Source: Dictyoglomaceae bacterium (lineage in GTDB: Bacteria > Dictyoglomota > Dictyoglomia > Dictyoglomales > Dictyoglomaceae). From it: a DNA stretch of 14,998 nt. Under the pieces are notes generated by a model, which saw only the letters and a list, made by a program, of their open reading frames with translations, was not told where the DNA came from and searched no databases. The stretch is taken from positions 1-14,998 of the forward strand of contig JAPYWU010000014.1 of assembly GCA_028276205.1 (NCBI GenBank), read 5' to 3'. Both the position numbers and the translations under genes were made by a program. Below are positions 7,040-14,598 of this stretch, in pieces. How positions within the stretch are numbered: position 1 is the first letter of the stretch; each line of letters opens with the position of its first letter.

Positions 7040-7632
7040 TTTTCTTTCTTATCTTTCAATTCGTAAGCTAATATAATAGCTTGAGCTATTTCTTTCATAG
7101 GTTTTCTCTTGTCCATACTGGCTTTCTGAATTAATCTAAAAGCCTCGTGCTCTTTTAACCCTTCTCTATCCATAAGCAAGCCTTTGGCTCTGTCTACAAG
7201 CTTCCTTGTCTCAAGAGCATCTTTTAAGTCTTCTACTTCTTTTCTTAAAAGTTGAAACTCCTTAAATCTTGCAATAGCTATCTCAATAGCTGGGAAAAGA
7301 TCAGACTCTTTAAAAGGCTTTACAATATAAGAAATAACTCCAACCTCTTTAGCTTTTTCTACTAATTCTTTATCTGAATAGGCAGTAAGAAAAATTATGG
7401 GAGCAATTTCCTCTTGGGTTAATATCTTAGCTGCCTCAATACCATCCAAATTTGGCATTCTAATATCCATAATTATTACATCCGGCTTCAACTTTCTTGC
7501 AAGTTCTACTGCTACTTGACCATCTGAAGCTTCTCCTACTACCTCATAATCTTGCCCTTCTAAAATCTCCTTTATATCCATCCTAACTATAGGTTCATCT
7601 TCTGCTATTAATACTCTTATAGGCTTTTTCAT
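7036..7632 (-). CDS. Response regulator with receiver and RNA-binding ANTAR domains
   Basis: A 198-residue regulator of the AmiR/NasR type. The receiver domain (about 4-120) has the acidic pair E11-D12, the phosphate-accepting D56 in MDIRMP, T83 and K105 in IVKPF. A short coiled-coil linker (about 122-143) leads into an ANTAR domain (about 140-190, with RKLVDRAKGLLM, then EHEAFRLIQKASM). ANTAR proteins bind paired RNA hairpins in leaders and prevent termination when phosphorylated. A TTG 4 codons upstream abuts the AGGAGG site and cannot be the start; the ATG at 7632 has a 12-base spacer, longer than usual, but gives the normal N-terminus MKKPIRVLIAEDEP. It sits between hemW and the WecA-like gene with no kinase in the window, so its input signal is unknown. 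Confidence 0.92.
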   Translation of the reverse strand: MKKPIRVLIAEDEPIVRMDIKEILEGQDYEVVGEASDGQVAVELARKLKPDVIIMDIRMPNLDGIEAAKILTQEEIAPIIFLTAYSDKELVEKAKEVGVISYIVKPFKESDLFPAIEIAIARFKEFQLLRKEVEDLKDALETRKLVDRAKGLLMDREGLKEHEAFRLIQKASMDKRKPMKEIAQAIILAYELKDKKEK

Positions 7633-7649
7633 ATATATCAGCAACCTCC

Positions 7650-8774
7650 TTAAAGGATATCTCTAAATATTTCATTTGCAAGTAAAACTCCTTTTTTTGT
7701 TAAACATATTCTATCCTTTTTTCTCTTTATAAGCCCTTCCTTCATAAAAAGAGAAAGATTTGGAATATAATCTGATATATTTTTTCCAAATCTCTCAAAA
7801 AACTCTTTTTCTGAAACTCCTTCCATAAGCCTTAGCTTTACAAAAAGATAATCCTTAGGATAAGTTTCATCATTTAAAATTTCTATATTTTCAATCGGTA
7901 ATTCATCATTATTTATTTTCTCATAGTATACAAAAAGATTTTTGTAATTTCCATACCTTATATGATTAGCAAAAGAATAAGCTGATACACCATATCCATG
8001 ATATTCTTCTTGATTCCAATACTTCAAATTGTGTCTACACCTTAAATTAATATTCCGTGCAAAATTAGAGATTTCATAGTGAATAAATCCAACTTCTTCC
8101 AATAGATTCATAGCATACATAAACATATTAGCCTCTACATCATTATCAGGTAAAGTAAATTCACCCTTTATATACTTTTCATAAAATAATGTACCTTCCT
8201 CTATTATAAGATTATAAATAGAGATATGTTCAGGATTAAGAGAAAGGGCAAAATCTAAGGACTTATAAAAGTTATTAGGATTTTGAAAAGGTATAGAGTA
8301 AATAAGATCCAAGTTTATATTATCAAAACCATATTCTCTCAATAAAATAAATGTTCTTAATGTATCTGAAACAGTATGAATCCTTCCTAAAATCAATAAT
8401 TCCTCGTCTATGAATGATTGGACTCCTACACTTATTCTATTAATTCCTATATCCTTCCAAAAACCTAATTTCTCCTTGTCTATAGTGCCAGGATTAACTT
8501 CTATTGTTATTTCAACATCTTTTTTTACCTTATAATGTTTATAAATACTCTCAAAAATTGAATCCAATGCCTTTAAAGACATTAATGAAGGTGTTCCACC
8601 ACCAAAATATATTGTATCTACAATTTCACTTTTAGCCTTAAGTTGTATCTCTTTTGTAATATATTTTATGTATCTTTCTTCTTCATTCTTAGAATAGACA
8701 AAAGAGGTAAAATCACAATACGGACACTTTTTTATACAAAAAGGATAATGAATATATACTCCTACAGTCTTCAT
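7650..8774 (-). CDS. hemW: HemW, radical SAM heme chaperone (coproporphyrinogen III oxidase-like)
   Basis: A 374-residue radical SAM protein. The cluster motif C13-x3-C17-x2-C20-D-F is near the N-terminus; the F after the third Cys-x position is the HemW form and not the fourth cysteine of HemN. GGGTPS (57-62 region) forms the SAM-binding strand. The HemN C-terminal region is recognisable (RLMEGVSEKEFFERFG). HemW proteins bind heme and deliver it to respiratory enzymes, and do not decarboxylate coproporphyrinogen; older annotations call them HemN. The gene starts 6 bases after surE and shows no clear ribosome site, so it may depend on translation of surE. In Bacillota the lepA-hemW order is common, and this supports the call. 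Confidence 0.92.
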   Translation of the reverse strand: MKTVGVYIHYPFCIKKCPYCDFTSFVYSKNEEERYIKYITKEIQLKAKSEIVDTIYFGGGTPSLMSLKALDSIFESIYKHYKVKKDVEITIEVNPGTIDKEKLGFWKDIGINRISVGVQSFIDEELLILGRIHTVSDTLRTFILLREYGFDNINLDLIYSIPFQNPNNFYKSLDFALSLNPEHISIYNLIIEEGTLFYEKYIKGEFTLPDNDVEANMFMYAMNLLEEVGFIHYEISNFARNINLRCRHNLKYWNQEEYHGYGVSAYSFANHIRYGNYKNLFVYYEKINNDELPIENIEILNDETYPKDYLFVKLRLMEGVSEKEFFERFGKNISDYIPNLSLFMKEGLIKRKKDRICLTKKGVLLANEIFRDIL

Positions 8775-8780
8775 AAATAT

Positions 8781-9539
8781 CTATTCAGTTAAAAGTTTTT
8801 TAATCGTTTCTATTAATGGAAAATAAGTCATGTTAGAGTGAAGTGGAGTAATAGAAATCATTCCTTGATTGATTGCCCAGATATCAGAACCTTCTTCTGC
8901 TTGCTTTTCTATTTCACCATGAAGCCAATAATACTCTTTATTTCTTGGGTCATACCTTTTTTCCACTCTATTCTTATAATGAAACTTACCCTGATAAGTG
9001 ACGAAAATATTTGATATGTCAGCTTTAGGTGGTATATTTATATTCAAAAAAATTTCCTTAGGTAATATCTTTAAAAATAAGTGAATATATTTCATTAAGA
9101 ATTCCACAGCTTTCTCAAAATCTTCCTCTCCTCCTTCATGAGATACAGAAATTGAAATAGCAGGTATACCATTAAGGGATGCTTCCCTTGCCCCAGAAAC
9201 TGTACCAGAATAAATAATATCAGTTCCCAAATTATATCCCTTATTTATTCCAGATATAACAACAGAAGGAAAGTTAGGAAGTAAAGCATAAAGTCCTAAA
9301 AGGATGCAATCTGCAGGATTTCCATTAGTAGTCCAACATTTAACATTTGAGATTTTCCATGTTACTTCATTAACTCTTAGGGGCTTATGAAGTGTAATAG
9401 CATGACTTCCCCCACTTCTCTCTCTTTCAGGCACAATAATATATATTTCTCCTATATGTTTTAATCTTTTACTCATGATCTCTAAAGCAGGAGAATTTAT
9501 TCCATCATCATTTGTTATAAGTATCCTCAAATTTTCCAT
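8781..9539 (-). CDS. surE: 5'/3'-nucleotidase SurE
   Basis: A metal-dependent phosphatase for nucleoside 5'- and 3'-monophosphates, 252 residues, the normal size. From the ATG at 9539 the metal-binding D11-D12 pair lies in the start motif LRILITNDDGINSP, S42 lies in RSGGSH, and N99 lies in VISGINKG, together the SurE metal ligands. GTDIIYSGTVSGAREA completes the family signature. An upstream in-frame start (9569) would lie inside lepA and add 10 residues that SurE proteins lack. The ribosome site (GAGGG) is inside the last codons of lepA, 10 bases from the ATG, and the gap to the lepA stop is 5 bases, so the genes are probably coupled. SurE is often linked to stationary-phase survival, but that is from other bacteria. 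Confidence 0.94.
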   Translation of the reverse strand: MENLRILITNDDGINSPALEIMSKRLKHIGEIYIIVPERERSGGSHAITLHKPLRVNEVTWKISNVKCWTTNGNPADCILLGLYALLPNFPSVVISGINKGYNLGTDIIYSGTVSGAREASLNGIPAISISVSHEGGEEDFEKAVEFLMKYIHLFLKILPKEIFLNINIPPKADISNIFVTYQGKFHYKNRVEKRYDPRNKEYYWLHGEIEKQAEEGSDIWAINQGMISITPLHSNMTYFPLIETIKKLLTE

Positions 9540-9544
9540 AATTT

Positions 9545-11347
9545 CTAATCCCTCTTTAATACAGTCCAAAAGGCTTCTTGAGGTATTTCTACATGACCTA
9601 TTTTTTTCATTCTCTTCTTACCTTCCTTTTGTTTTTCCAAAAGTTTCTTTTTCCTTGTTACATCACCGCCATAACATTTCTGAAGAACATTTTTTCTTAA
9701 AGGCTTTATCTCTTCACGGGCTATAATCTTACTCCCAATACCCACTTGTATAACTACTTCAAAAAGCTGACGTGGTATAACTTCTCTCAATTTCTGTGCC
9801 AATTTTCTTGCTTCCTCATAAGCCTTTTCTTTATGTACAATAATTGAAAGAGCATCTACAGGTTTTCCATTGATAAATACATCTAATTTTACTAAATCAC
9901 TATTTTTATATCCAATCAACTCATAACTTAGTGATCCATATCCTCGAGTAATAGATTTTAATATATTAAAAAAGTCAGTTATAATCTCAGAGAGAGGGAT
10001 CTCTGCAGTTATCAATACGCGATTTGTAGTAAGATATTCCATACTCTTAAATTCTCCTCTTCTTCTATCAATTAATTCCATAACCGAACCTAGATACTCA
10101 TTTGGAGTTACAATACTTGCTAATACAAATGGTTCTCTAAATTCAGAGATTTCATATGGGGGAGGTAAATCTAATGGATTCTGAATGATTTTCTTCTCGC
10201 CCTTTTTTGTAATCACTTCATAAGCTACAGAAGGTACAGTAGTAATTATATTTAAACCAAATTCTCTTTCTAATCTCTCTTGTACAATTTCTAAGTGTAA
10301 AAGTCCCAAAAATCCACATCTAAAACCAAAACCAAGTGCAGGAGAACTTTCAGGTTCATAATATAGAGAAGCATCATTTAGACTTAGTTTTTGTAAAGCA
10401 TCTCTCAATTTTTCATAATCTTCATTCTCAATTGGATAAACTCCACAAAAAACCATAGGTTGCAATTTTCTATAACCAGGTAAAGGTGCTTCTGCTGGAT
10501 TATCAGTTTTTGTAATTGTATCTCCTACCCTTGCTTCAGAAATATTTTTTATATTAGCAATTATATATCCAACTTCTCCTGAAAGAAGACTATCCTCTTT
10601 TACCATGTCAGGCGTAAATACACCTACTTCTTGCACCTCATATTCTATGTTATTAGACATAAACTTTATTTTATCACTCGCCTTTACCATTCCGCTAAAG
10701 ACTCTTACATATACTACAACACCTCTATATGGATCATATTTAGCATCAAAAATTAATGCTTTTAAGGGATCATTAATATCTCCCTTAGGATATGGTATAT
10801 ATTTGACAATACCTTCCAATAATTCCTCAATTCCCCAACCCTCTTTAGCGCTTACAAAAAAGGTTTCTCCAATATAATCACTCCCAAGAAGTTCCTTGAT
10901 CTCTTCAGCCACCTTTTGAGGCTCTGTATTTGGAAGATCAATCTTATTTACAACAGGAATAATAGTAAGATTATTCTCAAGGGCAAGAAGAAGATTGTTT
11001 ATTGTTTGGGCTTCTATTCCTTGAGAAGCATCTACAACTAAAATAGCACCTTCACAAGCTGCCAAACTCCTTGATACTTCATAGGTAAAATCTACATGAC
11101 CAGGTGTATCAATTAAATTGAATTCATAGGTTTCTCCATCCTTTGCCTTATAAAAAAACCTTACTGCTTGGGCCTTTACTGTGATTCCCCTTTCTCTCTC
11201 AATCTCCAAAGTATCTAATAATTGATCTCTCATCTTTCTCTTATCTATAGCTCCTGTAAACTCTAAAAGTCTGTCTGCTAATGTGGATTTACCATGATCA
11301 ACATGTGCAATAATGCTAAAATTTCTTATCTTAGTTATATCTCGCAT
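9545..11347 (-). CDS. lepA: Elongation factor 4 (LepA), ribosome-associated GTPase
   Basis: A 600-residue translational GTPase that acts on ribosomes, with proposed roles in back-translocation and 30S maturation. The GTPase domain has G1 AHVDHGKST (14-22), switch I RERGITVKAQ (51-60), DTPGH (80-84), NKID (134-137) and SAK (166-168). Domains II, III and V follow, and the LepA-specific C-terminal domain (from about 485) includes FINGKPVDALSIIVHKEKA and CYGGDVTRKKKLLEKQKEGKKRMK. The EF-G domain IV is absent, as expected. An in-frame TTG at 11362 lies upstream of the purine-rich ribosome site GGGAGGAGG, so the ATG at 11347 is the start. It heads the seven-gene minus-strand unit and has its own promoter divergent from rpsT. 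Confidence 0.97.
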   Translation of the reverse strand: MRDITKIRNFSIIAHVDHGKSTLADRLLEFTGAIDKRKMRDQLLDTLEIERERGITVKAQAVRFFYKAKDGETYEFNLIDTPGHVDFTYEVSRSLAACEGAILVVDASQGIEAQTINNLLLALENNLTIIPVVNKIDLPNTEPQKVAEEIKELLGSDYIGETFFVSAKEGWGIEELLEGIVKYIPYPKGDINDPLKALIFDAKYDPYRGVVVYVRVFSGMVKASDKIKFMSNNIEYEVQEVGVFTPDMVKEDSLLSGEVGYIIANIKNISEARVGDTITKTDNPAEAPLPGYRKLQPMVFCGVYPIENEDYEKLRDALQKLSLNDASLYYEPESSPALGFGFRCGFLGLLHLEIVQERLEREFGLNIITTVPSVAYEVITKKGEKKIIQNPLDLPPPYEISEFREPFVLASIVTPNEYLGSVMELIDRRRGEFKSMEYLTTNRVLITAEIPLSEIITDFFNILKSITRGYGSLSYELIGYKNSDLVKLDVFINGKPVDALSIIVHKEKAYEEARKLAQKLREVIPRQLFEVVIQVGIGSKIIAREEIKPLRKNVLQKCYGGDVTRKKKLLEKQKEGKKRMKKIGHVEIPQEAFWTVLKRD

Positions 11348-11351
11348 AAAT

Positions 11352-11360
11352 CCTCCTCCC
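11352..11360 (-). promoter_or_regulatory. Ribosome binding site of lepA
   Basis: GGGAGGAGG holds two overlapping GGAGG cores, 7 and 4 bases from the ATG at 11347. The in-frame TTG at 11362 begins at the edge of this site and is rejected as a start. Confidence 0.7.
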
Positions 11361-11379
11361 AATCTTTGCCATATTTCTG

Positions 11380-11409
11380 ATTATATAACATTTTGTGAAA
11401 CCTTTTGAA
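11380..11409 (-). promoter_or_regulatory. Predicted promoter of the lepA operon
   Basis: On the minus strand TTCAAA (11409-11404, four of six to TTGACA), an 18-base spacer and a perfect TATAAT (11385-11380). The start would fall near 11373, leaving a leader of about 26 bases. Its -35 box overlaps that of rpsT on the opposite strand. Confidence 0.55.
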
Positions 11410-11432
11410 CTATTTTAATTTTATGGTATAAT
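11405..11432 (+). promoter_or_regulatory. Predicted promoter of rpsT
   Basis: TTGAAC (11405-11410), a 16-base spacer and a perfect TATAAT (11427-11432) with an extended -10 TGG just before it. The leader would be about 40 bases. It is the strongest promoter-like sequence in the window. Confidence 0.7.
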
Positions 11433-11479
11433 TCACACTGTTAAATTAAAAATTTTTATAAAGGAGAGGGAAAAGGAAG

Positions 11480-11755
11480 ATGGCAAATACAAAATCTGCA
11501 ATTAAAAGAATAAAGATAAGTGAAAGAAACAGAATTAGAAACCGTGTAAGACTCGGAAAAATTAAATTTTATACAAAACAATTTCTTAATCTCATCAAAG
11601 AAAATAAGATAGAAGAAGCCAAAAAACTTCTTCCAGAAGTAATAAGCGTAATAGACAAAGCAGCACAAAAAGGAACTCTTCATAAAAATACTGCAGCAAG
11701 AAAAAAATCAAAGCTCATGAAGCTTCTTAACGAAAAACTTGCTGTTAAATCTTAG
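11480..11755 (+). CDS. rpsT: Small-subunit ribosomal protein S20
   Basis: A 91-residue basic, helical protein of the 30S subunit that binds 16S rRNA and helps early assembly. The N-terminus MANTKSAIKRIKISERNR and the C-terminal KGTLHKNTAARKKSKLMKLL are characteristic of S20. The start follows a purine-rich leader (AAGGAGAGGG and AAAAGGAAG), with several possible ribosome-site registers. It is a single gene, inverted relative to its neighbours: divergent from lepA and convergent with holA, whose 3' end it overlaps by 11 bases. This orientation is the same as in Bacillus. The mRNA must therefore end inside, or beyond, the antisense of holA; see the repeats at 11767 and 11828. S20 can repress its own translation in E. 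coli, but no sign of that can be judged here. Confidence 0.97.
   Translation: MANTKSAIKRIKISERNRIRNRVRLGKIKFYTKQFLNLIKENKIEEAKKLLPEVISVIDKAAQKGTLHKNTAARKKSKLMKLLNEKLAVKS
11701..11725 (-). terminator. Weak candidate terminator of the ctpA-comEA-comEC-holA unit
   Basis: On the minus strand AAGCT, a 5-base loop and AGCTT, then TG-A and seven T residues, lying inside rpsT antisense about 20 bases past the holA stop. The stem is only 5 bases and A/T-rich, so it may not work at high temperature. Confidence 0.25.
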
Positions 11756-12728
11756 CTCCAATTTTTAAAAGTACTTTTTCCAAAAGTACTTTTGGATCTT
11801 TAGCTGTAGTCTTAAACTCTAAATCAGTCTGCCGCAGAAGAAAATATATTTCAAAAATTTCTGCGGCAGAATATTTTGTTAAAGCATCTAAAATTTTTTT
11901 AACTACAAAGGGATGTAAACCAAGTTTTTCCCTAATCTCTTCACTTGAATATCCATCTTTAAACAATGCATTTGCTCTTAAAAGTTGCCTCATCTGTCTA
12001 ATAAGGATCTCCAATATAACTTGAGGATATGTTCCCTCATTAAATAAAGTGTCAATTCCAGACAAAGCAAGATAGAAATCTCTCCTTAAAATAGCATCTA
12101 AAAAAGTATAAAAAGCTATCTCTACAGGAGAGAGTACTTTCTTTAAAACCTCAATTGTAATATCCTTCTTATCTATAGCAAAAATACAAACTTTCTCAAT
12201 CTCTTGAATAAGTAATCCTATATTTTCAGAATAATAAGATGATAGAAAATATATACTTTCATCATCAATATTTTTACCCTTCTCTTGAAATTTTTCTTTT
12301 ATCCATTTTCTCAAAGCATCAGCCCTAAATTTAGTAAACTCTATAACTCCTTCCGGGGGGATCATTTTTGAAAAAGAAATTTTCTTAGGTTTTTCTTCCT
12401 CGGCATTAGCCATAAAAACCAAACAAGTATTGGTCATTCTTCTAAATAAAATCTCTAATTTTTTGGGAATATTTTGATCTTTAAGATCTTGGGCATGCCT
12501 TACTACAATAAATTGATTACCTAAAAGGGGAGGTGATTCTAAATATGGGAGAAGGTCATTCCAATTTATTTCATCTCCAAAAAATGCCACATAGTTAAAT
12601 TCTTTAAATCTTACTTTCTTAAGCTCTGATAAAGCTTCTTCCATTAAAGCTTTTTCTTCCCCTATAAAAAGATAAACAGGAGAAAACTTTTTTTCTTTTA
12701 ATGAATGTCTAAACTCCCAGTAATTCAT
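11745..12728 (-). CDS. holA: DNA polymerase III subunit delta
   Basis: The clamp-loader subunit that opens the beta sliding clamp, 327 residues, normal for the family. The N-terminal domain has SPVYLFIGEEKALMEEAL, where a degenerate Walker-like loop follows strand 1. The middle shows the clamp-loader FFGDEINW and LVFMANAEEEKP segments. The C-terminal collar domain has LRRDFYLALSGIDTLFNEG, HPFVVKKILDALTKYS and LLRQTDLEFKTT, the most conserved stretch in HolA. The ATG overlaps the end of comEC by 20 bases, with GGGAGG just 3 bases before it, slightly short. It follows comEC as in Bacillota (yqeN). Its 3' third contains two palindromic repeats and its last 11 bases overlap rpsT. Confidence 0.93.
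   Translation of the reverse strand: MNYWEFRHSLKEKKFSPVYLFIGEEKALMEEALSELKKVRFKEFNYVAFFGDEINWNDLLPYLESPPLLGNQFIVVRHAQDLKDQNIPKKLEILFRRMTNTCLVFMANAEEEKPKKISFSKMIPPEGVIEFTKFRADALRKWIKEKFQEKGKNIDDESIYFLSSYYSENIGLLIQEIEKVCIFAIDKKDITIEVLKKVLSPVEIAFYTFLDAILRRDFYLALSGIDTLFNEGTYPQVILEILIRQMRQLLRANALFKDGYSSEEIREKLGLHPFVVKKILDALTKYSAAEIFEIYFLLRQTDLEFKTTAKDPKVLLEKVLLKIGAKI
11767..11793. repeat. Tandem 12-base palindrome inside the 3' end of holA
   Basis: AAAAGTACTTTT is a perfect palindrome, present at 11767-11778 and 11782-11793 with a TCC spacer. The second copy extends to an 18-base palindrome at 11779-11796. The two copies can also pair into a 12-base stem with a 3-base loop. In holA it encodes the peptide repeat KVLLEKVLL. 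It lies 12 bases after the rpsT stop. Confidence 0.7.
11828..11870. repeat. GC-rich nested inverted repeat inside holA
   Basis: TCTGCCGCAGAA (11828-11839) and TTCTGCGGCAGA (11859-11870) form a perfect 12-base inverted repeat with a 19-base loop. Each arm also contains its own palindrome, TCTGC-N-GCAGA. It is followed on the plus strand by ATATTTTGTT. It is clearly more GC-rich than its surroundings, and could be the end of the rpsT transcript. Confidence 0.6.
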
Positions 12729-14037
12729 AATCCTCCCTTTTCTTTATAATTATAGGTAAAAAGATAAGAAATAAGGAGATTACAAGACTAATTTTATAAT
12801 GAGAAAGAATGAATTGCAAACCATTTAACAAAATATCAATCAAAACAGATATTATTTTTACAAAAATATAATTAAGTGGATAAATATTAATGAAAAACAA
12901 TAAAAAACTAAGAATCAAAATAGCATAGAATATAGGAATTGAAAAAATATTTGAAAAAATTGATATAAAAGAAATTTTTTTGAAATAATAGAGATTAATA
13001 GGAGATAAAAATATCATCAACCAAAAAGAGCTTTCCCAGATTTCTTGAAAAAAATTAGGTAAAAACTTAGGAAATTTAGGTTTATACAAAAGACCTAACA
13101 TAGAAAGATAAGAAAGTTGAAAGCTTAAATTAAAAAGCTTTAAGGGAGATATTATGAGATTAATTAACGCAACCCAGAAAATAGCATTCAAAGTATCTTC
13201 TTCACGTCTAAAAAGAAAGGCTAAAAGAAGAAAGATATATTCTCCTATAACTCTCCATATAGGCGGATTATCTCCAATAATAAAACCATAAAAAAGAAGT
13301 ACGGGAAGAAAAATAATTCTACTTAATATTTTTCTAAAAGGTAAAAGGGTTATAAAAATTCCTATTAAGAAAGAAACATGTAAACCTGAAATAGCTAACA
13401 AATGGGAAGTGCCAGTTTCAGAAAATATATCTTTTACATTTTTATTTAGACCCATTTTTTCTCCAATTGTAATAGCCTTTATAAATTCTTTTTTATCATT
13501 TTTAAAAGGGCTCAAAATATAATCTACATATTTTTTTAATTTTAGCCTTAAAATTTTAAATCTATTTAAGTTCCTATGATTAACTAATTGTATTTCCTTA
13601 ACCTTTATTTTATATAAAATATTTTCACTCCAGATATTATTATTCTCTAACGGATAATATTCTACTCCTTTTAAAAGAAGCACATCTCCTACCTCATACT
13701 TGACACTTCTACTTACTGACAAGATAAATTTTTCCTTATTAATATTTGGTTCTATAACATATTGTATGTAATTTTGAGAAAATAGCACATCCTTTACCTC
13801 ACCACAAATCTCATCATATTTTTTACTAAAAAGTTCATATTGAGGTAATGATGCCCTATATAACAAAAAACCAAGAAAGAAAAAAGATAAAGATAAGAAT
13901 ATAAGTAAAAACTTCTTTCTTAAAGAGATAAGGGTAGAAAGAATAAAAATAGGTATTCCAAAACTAAAATGATATTTGGATATAATGATTCCTATTGCAT
14001 AACTTGTTAAAAAAACAAAAGAATAAGGTACTTTCAA
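12709..14037 (-). CDS. comEC: ComEC/Rec2-type DNA uptake channel, short form without metallo-beta-lactamase domain
   Basis: The predicted inner-membrane channel for single-stranded DNA in natural transformation, 442 residues. The N-terminal two hydrophobic segments lead into an OB-fold-like DUF4131 region (about 70-155, with YDEICGEVKDV and YEVGDVLLLKG). The competence core follows, with GTSHLLAISGLHVSFLIG near 210, the NPPIWR motif and NLSFQLSYLSMLGLL, then multiple helices to the end. Typical ComEC proteins are about 700-800 residues and end in a metallo-beta-lactamase-like nuclease domain, which is missing here. There is no room for one, because holA overlaps the 3' end by 20 bases. The start is a TTG with only a weak GGTGA site 3 bases from it; the frame lacks a better start. 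It directly follows comEA and is very A/T-rich, as expected for a membrane protein. Confidence 0.88.
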   Translation of the reverse strand: MKVPYSFVFLTSYAIGIIISKYHFSFGIPIFILSTLISLRKKFLLIFLSLSFFFLGFLLYRASLPQYELFSKKYDEICGEVKDVLFSQNYIQYVIEPNINKEKFILSVSRSVKYEVGDVLLLKGVEYYPLENNNIWSENILYKIKVKEIQLVNHRNLNRFKILRLKLKKYVDYILSPFKNDKKEFIKAITIGEKMGLNKNVKDIFSETGTSHLLAISGLHVSFLIGIFITLLPFRKILSRIIFLPVLLFYGFIIGDNPPIWRVIGEYIFLLLAFLFRREEDTLNAIFWVALINLIISPLKLFNLSFQLSYLSMLGLLYKPKFPKFLPNFFQEIWESSFWLMIFLSPINLYYFKKISFISIFSNIFSIPIFYAILILSFLLFFINIYPLNYIFVKIISVLIDILLNGLQFILSHYKISLVISLFLIFLPIIIKKREDYELLGV

Positions 14038-14040
14038 AAG

Positions 14041-14598
14041 TCACCAAGTAATTTTATCTTTTAATTTTTCAAGCTTCTTATCTCCTATTCCTTTAACATT
14101 TAATAGATCATCATAAGAAGTAAATAATCCATGCTCGTTCCTATAATCAATTATTCTCTGAGCAAGAATAGGTCCAATTCCAGGTAAAGTTTCAAGTTGC
14201 TCTTTAGAAGCAGTATTTATATTAATCTTATCATTAGTGGGAACCCCAACTGAAGTTTTTAATTCTTCATTAGTAGATGATATTGAATTTAAGTACTGCT
14301 CTTTTGAAGGAACATTTATTTTTGATCCATCTTTTAAATAATCCGCAAGATTAAGCTTATCCAAATCAGCAGAGGGCAAGGGACCACCTGCCATATTTAT
14401 TGCATCAACAACCCTTGCCCCATCTTGTAATTTATAAACACCAGGAATTTTAACTTCTCCTGCTACATGCACTACTATAAAACTATCTACATTTTCTTCT
14501 GATATTTTTTGTTCTTTTCCAAATAAATTAAATACAGTAAAAAAAGCAACAATACATACAAAAATTATGATTATTATTCTTTCTTTTTTATCAAACAT
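14041..14598 (-). CDS. comEA: ComEA-type DNA receptor with SLBB and helix-hairpin-helix domains
   Basis: The membrane-anchored DNA-binding receptor that hands DNA to ComEC, 185 residues. An N-terminal membrane anchor spans about residues 8-26. An SLBB domain (about 40-97) has VHVAGEVKIPGVYKL and ARVVDAINMAGG. After a low-complexity linker, the C-terminal double helix-hairpin-helix domain contains NINTASKEQLETLPGIGPILA (first hairpin LPGIGP at 138-143) and a second GIG at 170-172. This is the Bacillota-type layout. The ATG directly follows the ctpA stop (TAG then ATG, no gap) and no ribosome site is visible, which suggests termination-reinitiation coupling. It precedes comEC with 3 bases between stop and start. 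Confidence 0.93.
   Translation of the reverse strand: MFDKKERIIIIIFVCIVAFFTVFNLFGKEQKISEENVDSFIVVHVAGEVKIPGVYKLQDGARVVDAINMAGGPLPSADLDKLNLADYLKDGSKINVPSKEQYLNSISSTNEELKTSVGVPTNDKININTASKEQLETLPGIGPILAQRIIDYRNEHGLFTSYDDLLNVKGIGDKKLEKLKDKITW

Noticed and set aside
9475..9726. Open plus-strand frame over the lepA/surE junction as a small gene.
   Set aside because: It covers the complement of conserved LepA and SurE codons and has no promoter or ribosome site.
11456..11479. Possible riboswitch or S20/S15-type autoregulatory leader before rpsT.
   Set aside because: The leader is only about 40 bases with no visible helix; the purine runs are better explained as ribosome site.
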